From Linepithema humile (lineage: Eukaryota; Arthropoda; Insecta; Hymenoptera; Formicidae): 64,000 nt of DNA. The notes beneath the pieces are model-generated. The model searched no databases, had not been told where the DNA came from, and saw only the letters and a list, made by a program, of their open reading frames with translations. The stretch covers positions 1,984,001 to 2,048,000 of the forward strand of contig NC_090133.1 of assembly GCF_040581485.1 (NCBI RefSeq), written 5' to 3'. Made by a program: the position numbers and the translations under genes. Each line of letters begins with the position of its first letter. Positions within the stretch are counted from its first letter, which is position 1. Positions 13,398-24,906 of the stretch are shown in pieces.

Positions 13398-14690
13398 GTA
13401 TCTTAAAGTTAAACATGACAGAGCATTCGTTTGAAGAATGTCGTAAAAAGGGATCTAAAGTTTTCAATCTTGCGACTTCGGAAGTGTTTTAGACATTCCT
13501 TAAATATTAGAATAGTTTGTAAAGAAAAAGACTAATCGGAGCATTGTAATAGTGCGTATTGTTGTGGACTTATTTATCGGATTAATTATGCTAATAATAG
13601 TTACGAGATGTGGAGCAATAAGCGCTAAAACTAACAATGCATTTGTATATATACGTTGTACATATTGTAAAAGAAACAATGTATGCTCGAAAGAATGAAT
13701 ATGTGTAAGAAATTTCATGAATTCTTGAATAATTAAGAATTTAGGGTATTTACAAATAAGCACTTTTTCAACATCTTTTCTTTTTGATAGAAGATATATG
13801 CTTATTTTAATAAAATTTTACATATTTTTATTAATAATTTAAGATTGTATGCATGATTTTTTTTAAGTACTACTTTTTTGTAAGAAAATATACAATAAAA
13901 TGATCAATATGTGATATCAATTAGAATTTAATTTTGGTGTCGTTTTATGTAATAGCTAACTTTAGATAATGAAAATAGACAAATTTTAATTATATCATCG
14001 TTTATTTAATCAGCCAGTTTACACTATATATTTTATTTCAGTTGAATTCGTACTATACATTATTTACAACGCTGAATTGAACTATTTTAGTGCAAATTAA
14101 TTACAAAGTATTTGGTATATATATTAAAACAATCAATGTAACTAACAAATCAAGAAGAAACAATAAGATAGATAATAAACTAAGTGTATAATTTGTGACT
14201 TGAAAACGCACATTAGCAATATGCATATAAACATATTTAAATTTATTTTAGTTTAAATAATTATTAAATAAGTATTTATAAATAAACTTATTCGAATATA
14301 TTTATCTTAATAAATATTTTTTCTAAATTTTCTCAGTGTTAACAATTTAAATTTCTTAAACTTCTAGTAAAAATGAATTTGGCAATTAAAAATCCAAGTC
14401 TAACGATCTTGAAAGTTTGTCTCATTTTATTTTAAATTAATGTAACGTCCGAATTTCCAAAGGATGATAATTTCGTGATAAAAATTTATAAATTTTAGTG
14501 GCAAAATCGTGCCGTAATATAGAAATTTTAGATATATTCATATATCAAAGCTAGATTCTATTATATTAAAAATCTATAGAAAATTCATATTTTACAATAT
14601 TCGAAATTCCACGATGTCAAACGTTTCATACAATTTACTGCAAAATTGTTGTTAACAATATAAACTCCAGTCCAACAATATTTAAAATCC
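13398..14690. other. 3' UTR and spacer after Frizzled
   Basis: AT-rich sequence. AATAAA occurs at 13809-13814 as a plausible poly(A) signal. There is no coding potential beyond that. Confidence 0.45.
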
Positions 14691-14709
14691 GTGCTGCCTT
14701 TTCGAAGAT

Positions 14710-17590
14710 CTACGAGCGTCTCACGATGTCCAGTCTCAGATTCCACGATGTCCAGCCTCAGGTCCCACGATGTCCAGCCTCAGGTCCCACGATGTCCAGC
14801 CTCAGATCCCACGATGTCCAGCCTCAGGTCCCACGATGTCCAGCCTCAGGTCCCACGATGTCTAGCCTTAGATCCCACGATGTCCAGCCTCAGGTCCCAC
14901 GATGTCCAGCCTCAGGTCCCACGAAGTCTAGCCTTAGATCCCACGATGTCCAGCCTCAGGTCCCACGATGTCCAGCCTCAGGTCCCACGATATCTGGGCT
15001 TCGTGTTGCACGATGTCCGAGACTCAGGTTCCATGATATCCGGGCCTCGGACTTCACAATGTTGAGACCTTGAGTCCCACAATCTCCAGGTCTCGAGCTC
15101 TATAATGTCCAGGTTTCGTGCTCCATGATGTTCAGGTCTCGAGCTTCACGATGTCCAGGCTTCATATCTTCAAGATGTCCATATTTCAGGTCCCACGATG
15201 TCCAGGCTTCATATCTTCAGGATGTCCAGATTTCAGGTCCCACGATGTCTGGGCTTCGTGTTCCACGATGTCCGAGACTCAGGTTCCATGATATCCGGGC
15301 CTCAGACTTCACAATGTTGAGACCTTGAGTCCCACAATCTCCAGGTCTCGAGCTCTATAATGTCCAGGTTTCGGGCTCCACGATGTTTAGATCTCGGGTT
15401 CCACAACGTCCACGTCTTGAGCTCCACGATGTCCAGGTCTCGAACTTCACGATGTCCAGGCTTCATATCTTCAAGATGTCCAGCCACAGATCCCTCGATG
15501 TCTGGGCTTCGTGTTGCACGATGTCCGAGACTCAGGTTCCATGATATCCGGGCCTCAGACTTCACAATGTTGAGACCTTGAGTCCCACAATCTCCAGGTC
15601 TCGAGCTCTATAATGTCCAGGTTTCGTGCTCCATGATGTTCAGGTCTCGAGCTTCACGATGTCCAGGCTTCATATCTTCAAGATGTCCATATTTCAGGTC
15701 CCACGATGTCCAGGCTTCATATCTTCAGGATGTCCAGATTTCAGGTCCCACGATGTCCAGCCACAGATCCCACGATGTCTGGGCTTCGTGTTGCACGATG
15801 TCCGAGACTCAGGTTCCATGATATCCGGGCCTCAGACTTCACAATGTTGAGACCTTGAGTCCCACAATCTCCAGGTCTCGAGCTCTATAATGTCCAGGTT
15901 TCGGGCTCCACGATGTTTAGATCTCGGGTTCCACAACGTCCACGTCTCGAGCTCCACGATGTCCAGGCTTCATATCTTCAAGATGTCCAGATTTCAGGTC
16001 CCACGATGTCCAGCCTCAGATCCCACGAAGTCCAGGCTTCGTATCTTCAGAATGTCCAGCCTCAGGTTCCACGATGTCCAGGCTTCGTATCTTCAGAATG
16101 TCCAGCCTCAGGTTTCACGATGTTCAACCTCAGGTTAAACGATGTCCAGCCTCAGGTCCCATGATGTCCGGCTTTCGGTCCCACGATGTCCAGGCTTCGT
16201 ATCTTCAGAATGTCCAGCCTCAGGTTCCACGATGTCCAGGCTTTGTATCTTGAGAATGTCCAGCCTCAGGTTCCACGATGTCCAGCCTTCGGTCCACGAT
16301 GTCCAGCCTCAGGTCCCACGATGTCTAGGCTTCTTATCTTCAGAATGTCCAGCCTTCGGTCCACGATGTCCAGCCTCAGGTCCCACGATGTCCAGGCTTC
16401 GTATCTTCAGAATGTCCAGCTTCAGGTTCCACGATGTCCAGCCTCAGGTTCCACAATGTCCAGCCTCAGGTTCCACGATGTCCAGCCTTCGGTCCACGAT
16501 GTCCAGCCTCAGGTCCCACGATGTCCAGCTTCAGGTTCCACGATGTCCAGCCTCAGGTTCCACAATGTCCAGCCTCAGGTCCTACGATGTCCAGGCTTCG
16601 TATCTTCAGGAGGTCCAGCCTCAGGTTCCACGATGTCCAGCCTCAGGTTCCACGATGTCCAGCCTTCGGTCCACGATGTCCAGCCTCAGGTCCCACGATG
16701 TCCAGGCTTCGTATCTTCAGAATGTCCAGTCTCAGGTTCCACGATGTCCAGTCTCAGGTTCCACGATGTCCAGCCTCAGGTTCCACGATGTCCAGCCTTC
16801 GGTCCACGATGTCCAGCCTCAGATCCCACGATGTCCAGGCTTCGTATCTTCAGAATGTCCAGCTTCAGGTTCCACGATGTCCAGGCTTCGTATCTTCAGA
16901 ATGTCCAGCCTCAGGTTCCACGATGTCCAGCCTCAGGTTGCACGATGTCCAGCCTCAGGTCCCACGATGTCCAGGCTTCGTATCTTCAGAATGTCCAGTC
17001 TCAGGTTCCACGATGTCCAGTCTCAAGTTCCACGATGTCCAGCCTCAGGTTCCACGATGTCCAGCCTTCGGTCTACGATGTCCAGCCTCAGATCCCACGA
17101 TGTCCAGGCTTCGTATCTTCAGAATGTCCAGCTTCAGATTCCACGATGTCCAGGCTTCGTATCTTCAGAATGTCCAGCCTCAGGTTCCACGATGTCCAGC
17201 CTTCGGTCTACGATGTCCAGCCTCAGATCCCACGATGTCCAGGCTTTGTATCTTCAGAATGTCCAGCTTCAGGTTCCACGATGTCCAGGCTTCGTATCTT
17301 CAGAATGTCCAGCCTCAGGTTCCACGATGTCCAGCCTCAGGTTCCACGATGTCTAGCCTCAGGTTCCACGATGTCTAGCCTCAGGTTCCACGATGTCCAG
17401 CCTCAGGTCCCATGATGTCCGGCTTTCGGTCCCACGATGTCCAGCCTCAGGTCCCACGATGTCCAGGCTTCGGTCCACGATGTCCAGCCTCGGGTCCCAC
17501 GATGTCCAGCCTCAGGTTGCACGATATCCAGGCTTCACATTTTCATGATGTCGAGGGTTCGTATCTTCAGGATGTCCAAACTCCATTTTT
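14710..17590 (+). repeat. 22-bp minisatellite array with higher-order structure, ~2.9 kb
   Basis: The core unit reads TCCAGCCTCAGGTCCCACGA plus TG, 22 bp, and recurs with point variants and length changes. From 14.73 to 15.0 kb it is nearly pure. From 15.0 to 15.95 kb the units are arranged in a higher-order repeat marked by GTTGAGACCTTGAGTCCCAC at 15061, 15316, 15569 and 15846 (spacings 255, 253, 277). From 16.0 to 17.5 kb a second variant dominates, alternating the core with a TTCGTATCTTCAGAATG unit and a shorter CTTCGGTCCACGATG unit. Because 22 is not a multiple of 3 and the unit has no stop on the plus strand in any frame, long overlapping open frames of over 300 codons appear in all three frames. 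I read this as a satellite, not a gene. Confidence 0.92.
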
Positions 17591-20500
17591 CATGATTTTC
17601 AAGCTCAATAATTTAATTTTTTCTGAGATGTATTTTTACATAATAAAACAAAATTATACAATATTAAAATTACAATACGATGATTCATTTCTTTAGTGAT
17701 AAATTAAATTTTCCAGAAAATCTAACAATTTTTTTCTACAACCAAATTTTATAACAATTCTTTTCTACAGTAAAATCTCGCGATGATCTTTTTGTGATAA
17801 AATTTCTCATTATTGTTTTTTGTTGCTCTTCTTTATGTCAATCTCTTGATTTTTTTTAAATCCAATATTTCTTCCGCAATAACGCCATTTCATTACACAT
17901 ATACATATACTTAACATTTGGAAAAATAAATCTGCAAAAAGACATGAAAATTTGAACGACTCCAATATTTAAATAATTAAATATAATCAATTATACGCTA
18001 TACCTTTCTTAGAAAAAAAGATGTGCCGTTTTCTGGAACTCTGCATATTCCGCAATATTATTGAAGAATTAATCCGAATAAATCCAACTTCTCTCGCGAT
18101 TTTAGTTGAAGAATTATCCAGTCATTCAATATTATGTGAAGTACAAAATGTAAAGAATTCCAGTGCACAAAAAAACCTCGAAAATCTCAAAGGTGGTTAA
18201 CGAGAAGAGAATCGAGTACAAAATCTGCATATAATCTGCAAATATTTATAGACTAATGACGAATTCGAAAACCAAGGACAGATCACAATGTGACTGGCTA
18301 CATTTTCCTATCTCTGTAAAACATGTTAACAGCAAAGATTTTAAAGAGACAGATAACTCACGTCCAACGTGTTGTCCTTGACTGACGACTGCTACGAAAT
18401 CTCAAACAAAGAGCAAGATTCAGCCTCTTCCGAATAGGAAAAAGTTCTTTGCGATGATCACCAAAAAGCGCAAATACAAATGATCAAAATGAATTCATGT
18501 TATTATATCTTCAAGCATCCTTAAATGTACTTTTCAAGGTAAAAGCGATTATCTTATAAAGGCTTCAGATTTCAATTATCACGCACTGTCCTTTGAACGC
18601 TCCGAATATTCCGCAAAATCATGCAATTCATCTTTCCTTCCCTTCTTTAAGTAATGCCTATTTTCAATATTACACAGAAAATATAAATCAGGTATTCTTA
18701 GTCGATTCCTATTACATTTTTATAAAGTTTAAAACTTTCAATATTGCTTACCAAGTTTATCTTTCTTTGTTTTCAAGTTTTGTCTGTTGTTTGCTTCTTC
18801 AGATTGATTTCAGCATTTTTACATAGGAACATAACTATAATCTACGTATTTTCGGCAATTTTATAAATGCAAATTCTATTTTTAATATTAAAAATATTCC
18901 TATTGTTCGTAAATTCTTTTCCATAAATTTCTTTCAGTACACAATTTTCTTAAATATCTATAAAATGCAAAAAAGAGAATATTTCATTAAAACATAATAT
19001 ATTTAAATGAATCAATTGTGCAAAATTTTATATTAAAATGAACTAAATCAGTATCTATTTTCGATTTTAATTAAATTATTAACTTTGTGGACAATGTATT
19101 AAATAATACGATTAAATAATTTTATGAGATTTAGAATTTAAAAGATACAGCAAAAGATTTTCTAAAAACAATTACCTGGTTTTTGTAGCTGCTATTTGCT
19201 CCCACCACTTAATCAGCATTGTTTCCTTAATAGCCATTACATTTCAACAAATTACGTTATTTATCTTCCTCTTAATTTTTGTCATTATTATCATCCGTCT
19301 TCCTTATTAATTTCCCCAAAGCTTAAAAGACATCTGTCCAAATTCGTGTAACTTATCGTCAAATTTTATAATTCGCATTTTCTTCGAAAAAGTTGTATTT
19401 TCCAGCTGCGTCCTCTGTGTTGTAAATCTAAACCTATCTCTTGCGTCCTTCTTGAAAGAGTAACGAGATTCTCTGCTAATAGCTGTTGATGGAACTTCTC
19501 GCCAAACTTGCACAGACAATGACTTGCTTATCCGAATAATACATGAACTCTTTCTCGTTCGAAGTCCCTTAGCATGGAGTGATACATTATATTGAGAATC
19601 GTCGCCTTAAAACCGTACTACTTATTCCGTGACTGAATAGTCATTTCAGATGCAGAATGGATTCGAACGACCGTGCTCTGTGAAAAAATAAAGTAATATT
19701 TCTCCCTCCCTCCCCCTCACACTCTCTCTCTCACTCCTTCTCCCTCCCCATCTTGTCCCCATCATGATCCAATATAAACGTAATGCAATAACAGACACAC
19801 ATACTGCCTAAATCATATTGAAATAACGTGGAGATATACCTTTCTTTTTTAAAAAAATACCTTCTAACAAGTTTTATGCGGGTTTCTTCAAATGCCTTTC
19901 TTCAAATTTGAAAATTTCAAATTCATTATTTGTTATATTGGTTATAAAGTTATCCCATATTACGCAAATATTATATCCTCGCTTGTTTCCCTACAAAATA
20001 AAACTCTCAAGGACACACAATTCTTACGATAATTTAGTTCCGATTAAATTAATGATGAAAATTTGAAATGGTTTTCGAATATTATCCAGAGAAACAATTC
20101 TTGGGCTTCTAGATCCTTCAGAGTTGATTTCTTAAATCCTGATTAACGTCTCATCTCTCTTAGATTCCCAAATCTCCTTAATTAAAGCTTCCTTAAATGT
20201 AATTTATCCTTGTATTCCTCTAAAACTTGTACATCCCTGAGCTCAACGTGTCCTCATAGAAGCTTCACGATTTCTGCAAGTTTCATGGATTTCAATGAAA
20301 ATATTTCTCACCAGGACCTGTTAAGTATACAGCATGACACCAATGATGTTTGCAGTTCCCAAAGTTTCTTGTTGAAATAAAGAGCTCGCGCAAAGCTTCC
20401 CCCAACTGCCATTTTTCCTCACGATCATTGCGCAAAACGATGCAGCATTTTCCCGTCACTCATAGAAATACTGGTTCGCCTCCTGTCTTGGCCCTCTTCT

Positions 20501-23103
20501 AACATTTGCGCGCGCAGGGATACGCAGAGATGAAAATAAAGGACATCGGCGATCCCTCCGTCTCTCATTATCTTCTCACGTAACACGTAAATTCGGGATC
20601 CCATGATGATTATGAAGCAATACATGGCCTTACAACTTAATTAAATGCGTAGGTAGTAACCCGTCGGGGCCGTTTCTTTAATTTTGAAAGGATTCGGCAT
20701 TCAGTTCTTTCGTTCTGCTGCCTATCAACGTGAAACATAAAGAAAACCGAGCAAAACAATTCGCATGTATACATATAGATATATGAATTATCATAGTATT
20801 GAAAAAAAAAAACGATAGCTCGTTACGCTAGATTCTCCCTTATTCTTTCTTTCAAGCCGTCTCCATCGAACAAACCTCCTTCCGGCAGTGGTGTTCAACT
20901 TGATCGCATTTGACCGTCCGAAATAGTATTTTCGTTTGGGTTTCGTTTTGCCGCATACACTCTCGAATAATTCAAATTCTCCACGAGCTGCTGGTCGAAC
21001 GAAACGAAAAACCTTCCAAATACACACTGCTTTCTGTAGCCAAAAAGAATTTCTTATTTTTATCCCCCCCCCCTCCCCCCCAACTCTCAACCCCTCTTCC
21101 TTTTCGTTCCCATAAATAACTCCGTGACCTAATTATGTTGTCGAGAAAATGATCCAACACATTAACGGTTACCGTGTGAATGCTTGATACCGTGCCACCC
21201 GAAATTTTTGGAGTAGTCCAGATTCCTGGACCCGCGTGGAGATCCTTCCGAGTCGCCGGACACTCGAATCTTCGGGCTTTTAGATCCTGGGATCTTCGGT
21301 TTCCTCACAATCAACAAATTTGACATAAAATATATAAAAAAAAAAAAAGGAAAAAAAAAACCATTAAGATGCACAATCATCTACAAAATCTAAATGCAGA
21401 TCAATTTCTATTTTAAAACCATTACCGAACCGAGACCACACAATACTTCCGTTGTTTCTCGCATATGACATATATCTTTGTGCGCGTACTCTAACGATTT
21501 TCGTGCCCCCGCCGCTCGCTCGGACTCCGATATCCCTCAAACGCCTTTCTCTTGCGTCCTCTACAGGTCTAAAACATACGCGTTCAACGTCCTACCCGGG
21601 AGACGCAGTCTCGGCGTGGCCGGTTGATGATCTATGAACACATTGTTATGGCGACATACGCTGGACATATATACATATGACATCAGAAACGAAAGAAACA
21701 ATTCTTGGAGTATTTTCAAACAGATCATTCGCATGTTTGCATGGAGAATTATCTTATCAGTGAAGTGTATACTTGCGACCTTCGGGGAAACGGGAGCGTA
21801 TCTCCGTATTCGGAGATCGTTATCGTTACGCATTGAATGAGAACATTCCAGACCTGGATGAGAGAGAGCACACGGCCGACTCATTTATCGGAGAATGTGG
21901 ACGCCAAGCGGAAGCCGCCTTGTAGTTTATCGCACGGACAAGCTCGCTATGACGATGACTAGTGCAGGGGGGTAATTTCGCGCCAATTCGACCAGCTTCT
22001 AGAAACAAAAATTTTCTCCCTCCCTCTCCATTTGAACGTAAATATACTCCCCTTCGGCCCTCTCTCGTTCGCTTTCTCTCTCTCTCATACTGCAATCTTA
22101 TAGGTACATTTTCTAAGGGCCACGTTGTTCTTGTGGACAGTCTTCGCTTCGCTAAGACGTATTTTCTAGGACGATCTATATGTGCCAAACTGAAAAGGAT
22201 TGATGGTATTAATAACTTGGTGAATAGAGAAATTGAGGAAAAAAAATTTTACTTTGTTACTTGCAAAATGTATTTATTTTACAGCTTCTCCTAACTCCCT
22301 TCTTCTCACCTATATCACAGTATTACAAGGAAATTCAATATGAATTAAAAGTATCACAATAACACTCTAAGTTTATTATGCTGAGATCCTTTTTGTCATT
22401 ATATTAATCCTAAACAGCATAAAACATTATAGGAACATATTAAAAGCCACACGTGGCAAATCTTTGGAAACTCTACATAAATTTTAAAATGTGTTTATAA
22501 TTTAATTTAAAAAATGCAGCAATTTTATGAATTTTTTTACTAGCTCTCGATTACATTAATCCTTTCTTGGTGTAGTTATACTGTTCAGGATCAGAAAAAG
22601 TTAAATGCTACATATTAATAAAACTATTATCACAAAAAATGGAAGGCAATCTTATACTATATAAGTTATGTACAAATTTACAAGAAACTCGATGTATCAC
22701 TGAATAATGTAAAAATTAAAATCTTTTCATTCTCTATAAATATCCTACGTTTTAAGTATGTTTACTAGGACAAAAGTAAGTAGTTTGGTTTTCGATACGG
22801 TTTACAAACCAAATTGATGACAGACAGACATACAACAAAGGCCAGGGCATGTGGAGATAAATCCTGAAGTATGGTCTGCACCTGCATTACAGCAACTCTT
22901 TCTCTCTCTTTCTCTCTCTCTCTCTCTTTCTCTCTGTCCCTCCACCCGCATCCGTTGCCATCTCAAACGGTGAGACTGCAAGTAAAAAACACCCAGATAT
23001 ATATCAGGGTAACGATGAGGCTGCAAAGTGCCGCTTAAGCATTCTCCAAAATATTCTGTTAAAGGCTTCTGGATGGATCTTCGCTAATTGCAAAAACGTC
23101 TTC
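17591..23103. other. Gene-poor interval
   Basis: AT-rich with no exon I can support. It includes a pyrimidine-rich run (19700-19755), a C-rich run (21064-21081), a poly-A/purine run (21337-21360) and a TC microsatellite (22892-22935). The right end probably contains the 3' UTR of the minus-strand gene that begins at 23802. Confidence 0.5.
22892..22935. repeat. (TC)n microsatellite
   Basis: A CTCTCTC/TTTCTCTC run downstream of the 23.1-kb minus-strand gene. It is a simple sequence repeat with no visible function. Confidence 0.8.
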
Positions 23104-23802
23104 CTAAAAGTTCATGTCGAAGTCGCCGACATGAGAACACAGCTTCCATGGTGCTCCGTCGCTTTCCGTAAAAACTGAACCGGTCCAAAAGTTTTCGTCC
23201 ATTTTGAGCAAAGTGCTTCCCCCTACTCTTTGTTCCGTTGTGGACGGTGACGCAAGGTTTCTTGCGGATTTGGATAAGTCTAGCCGTAGAGGATTCAAGG
23301 TTTTATTGCCACATGAATCTCTTTGGACTTTGCGCTTCAGTAATTGGGATAAGTCTTCCAAATCTAGTCACCGCCGCACGACCGACTTCACTGCGCCGAG
23401 CTGATGCAGGAACTCATCCAAGCTGCTGAGGTCTTCGCACAGGTTTCCTCCCCAAGGATTGTTCTCCTTCGTGGAAGAATTCTTCTTACACTTTATGAAC
23501 TCTCGTTCAGCCGCATTGTACAAGCCGCAACTGCCGTACTCCACTCCCTTGAGAAGCTGCTTTCTCAACCGCCGCCATCGGTGCATCCTGGATAACTGTT
23601 TGACCCGCAGCTCGTATTCAGCCTTGTGCAAGGTACGGGTCAGCACGGCTTCCACCCGGAAGTCGCGCTTCGGGCTGCGGTAGCATTTCAGCTTCTTGTA
23701 ACGCACATCGGTTATCCATTTGGTAAGCTGTTCCGTGTGGCTCGGCTTGCCAACTTCGATCTCCGTCGGTCGATCTCGAGGGTCTCTCGTTGCAGTCACC
23801 AT
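23104..23802 (-). CDS. Unidentified intronless gene: 144-aa ORF plus 87-codon in-frame extension beyond a TGA-CTAG stop
   Basis: I do not recognise the family. ATG at 23802-23800 (context CGAAATGG) begins a 144-aa basic protein ending at TGA 23370-23368. The middle is rich in Arg/Lys (RMHRWRRLRKQLLKG) and likely helical. A Cys-containing acidic segment (LCEDLSSLDEFLHQL) lies just before the stop. The stop is followed immediately by CTAG, the UGA-CUAG context known to promote stop-codon readthrough in animals. The same frame stays open for 87 more codons to a stop at 23106-23104, giving 232 residues if the TGA is decoded. The extension begins with LDLEDLSQLLKRKV and ends near GDFDMNF. No in-frame start lies upstream, because a TAG blocks it. 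A TATA box and a compact leader support an intronless gene. Alternatives are a 144-aa protein with a chance open 3' UTR, a point nonsense mutation, or an unseen intron. Confidence 0.6.
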
Positions 23803-24906
23803 TTCGATCAATGTTCTCCCCCGAATCAACTATTCTAGTTCATTTTCTCACCGCATAATTAAATATTAATTATCGAATACACACCAACCTGTATCTAGCT
23901 CGCGCTCGTCGACGGATTGCTTGCTGCGAAGACGAGTCGACCACTCCCTTAAATGTGCACGAGCGAGATGCATTCACACCCTAGCGAGATGACTCACGAA
24001 GTGACCGAGCAACGGCCGAGTGGGACGTTATATACCAGCGTGGCCGCTGCTAAAGTGTATCCCTCCACGTCGGCGCGCGAAGTAGTTCCGTCGTTGAATC
24101 GCAAAATCTGCTCGATTCCGTGCGATTTTCGCAAATTAACTGTACGATTTATTAATTGGGGGCAGAAAATACTCCTTGGAGTCTTCAAATCAGCCTCCGA
24201 TTATCATTTTTACGAAAAGATAAATGCTACTGAGAAAGCAGCTGTCGCGTAGGAAGATGTGGCGCGGCCATGTCTTTCATAAATCGGGTGAATACAGTTA
24301 GCAGCAGCTACGCAGCTATTGAATTCCGTTGGGATACTCAAGTATGACGTCAGAAGCGAAATATTATCCGACTTCTTTCTTTTATATGTCGAAATAAATT
24401 AATCATTATTCGTATTGCCAGTTTTGTAGATTGGCAAAATATATAAAAAATTTTTTTATTTTCTCGTATTTTTAGTACATGCATAATTTGTACACGTGTT
24501 TCCAACAAAGATATAATTTATAATAATTGATTAAAATTTATAATTATATTTATTTACATTCTCGCAAAAATTTTACATTTTTCTCGACGATAAGATAGGA
24601 ATTGCAATGACAATGGCAATGCAAAGACAATGTGATTGTTAGACAGTCACGCTACTGCAGAAATTCCCATGATATACAGTCAGCTGCAACTTCTCGAAGG
24701 TACGAATCTGTAGTTTACTTCTACTCCGAGAAGCGCCTCTCTCGTCTCTCTCTCTTGTATATCCTTAACCTTCTTCGATAGTTTCCACATGTTTTTTTTA
24801 CGCACGCGAACGTCAGGATTTAGCTGACGAGCGAGGAGATCCTTGGCGAGGTGAGCACGGACGCGCGTACGCGAACAACGAGAACGTTCACGGGTAACGC
24901 GACGAG
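23803..24906. other. Divergent region between the readthrough candidate and the USP16/45 gene
   Basis: Contains the TATA-type promoter of the minus-strand gene and the presumed 5' UTR of the plus-strand deubiquitinase. No other coding sequence is supported. Confidence 0.45.
24028..24034 (-). promoter_or_regulatory. Candidate TATA box (TATATAA) for the 23.8-kb gene
   Basis: TATATAA on the minus strand, ~225 nt before the ATG. It would place the start site near 24000 and give a 5' UTR of about 200 nt. A GCAGCTG E-box lies upstream at 24238-24244. Position and strand fit, but function is inferred. Confidence 0.45.

Noticed and set aside
16142..17415. Overlapping ORFs of 314-409 codons on the plus strand
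   Set aside because: They are the same 22-bp minisatellite read in three frames. There are no splice or start features and no family signature, so I do not call a gene.
14710..17590. CRISPR-like alternation of repeats and spacers
   Set aside because: Units are contiguous variants of one 22-bp motif with no unique spacers, in a eukaryotic genome.
20791..22294. Cluster of short overlapping ORFs
   Set aside because: No domains, signal peptides or splice continuity; composition is C-rich and T-rich low complexity.
22352..22634. Two TGTGATA (K-box-like) motifs on the minus strand, 475-750 nt past the 23.1-kb gene
   Set aside because: Considered as miRNA-type 3' UTR sites that would suggest a Bearded/E(spl)-like gene. 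The protein lacks recognisable Bearded-family motifs and the 3' UTR extent is unknown, so the link is too weak.
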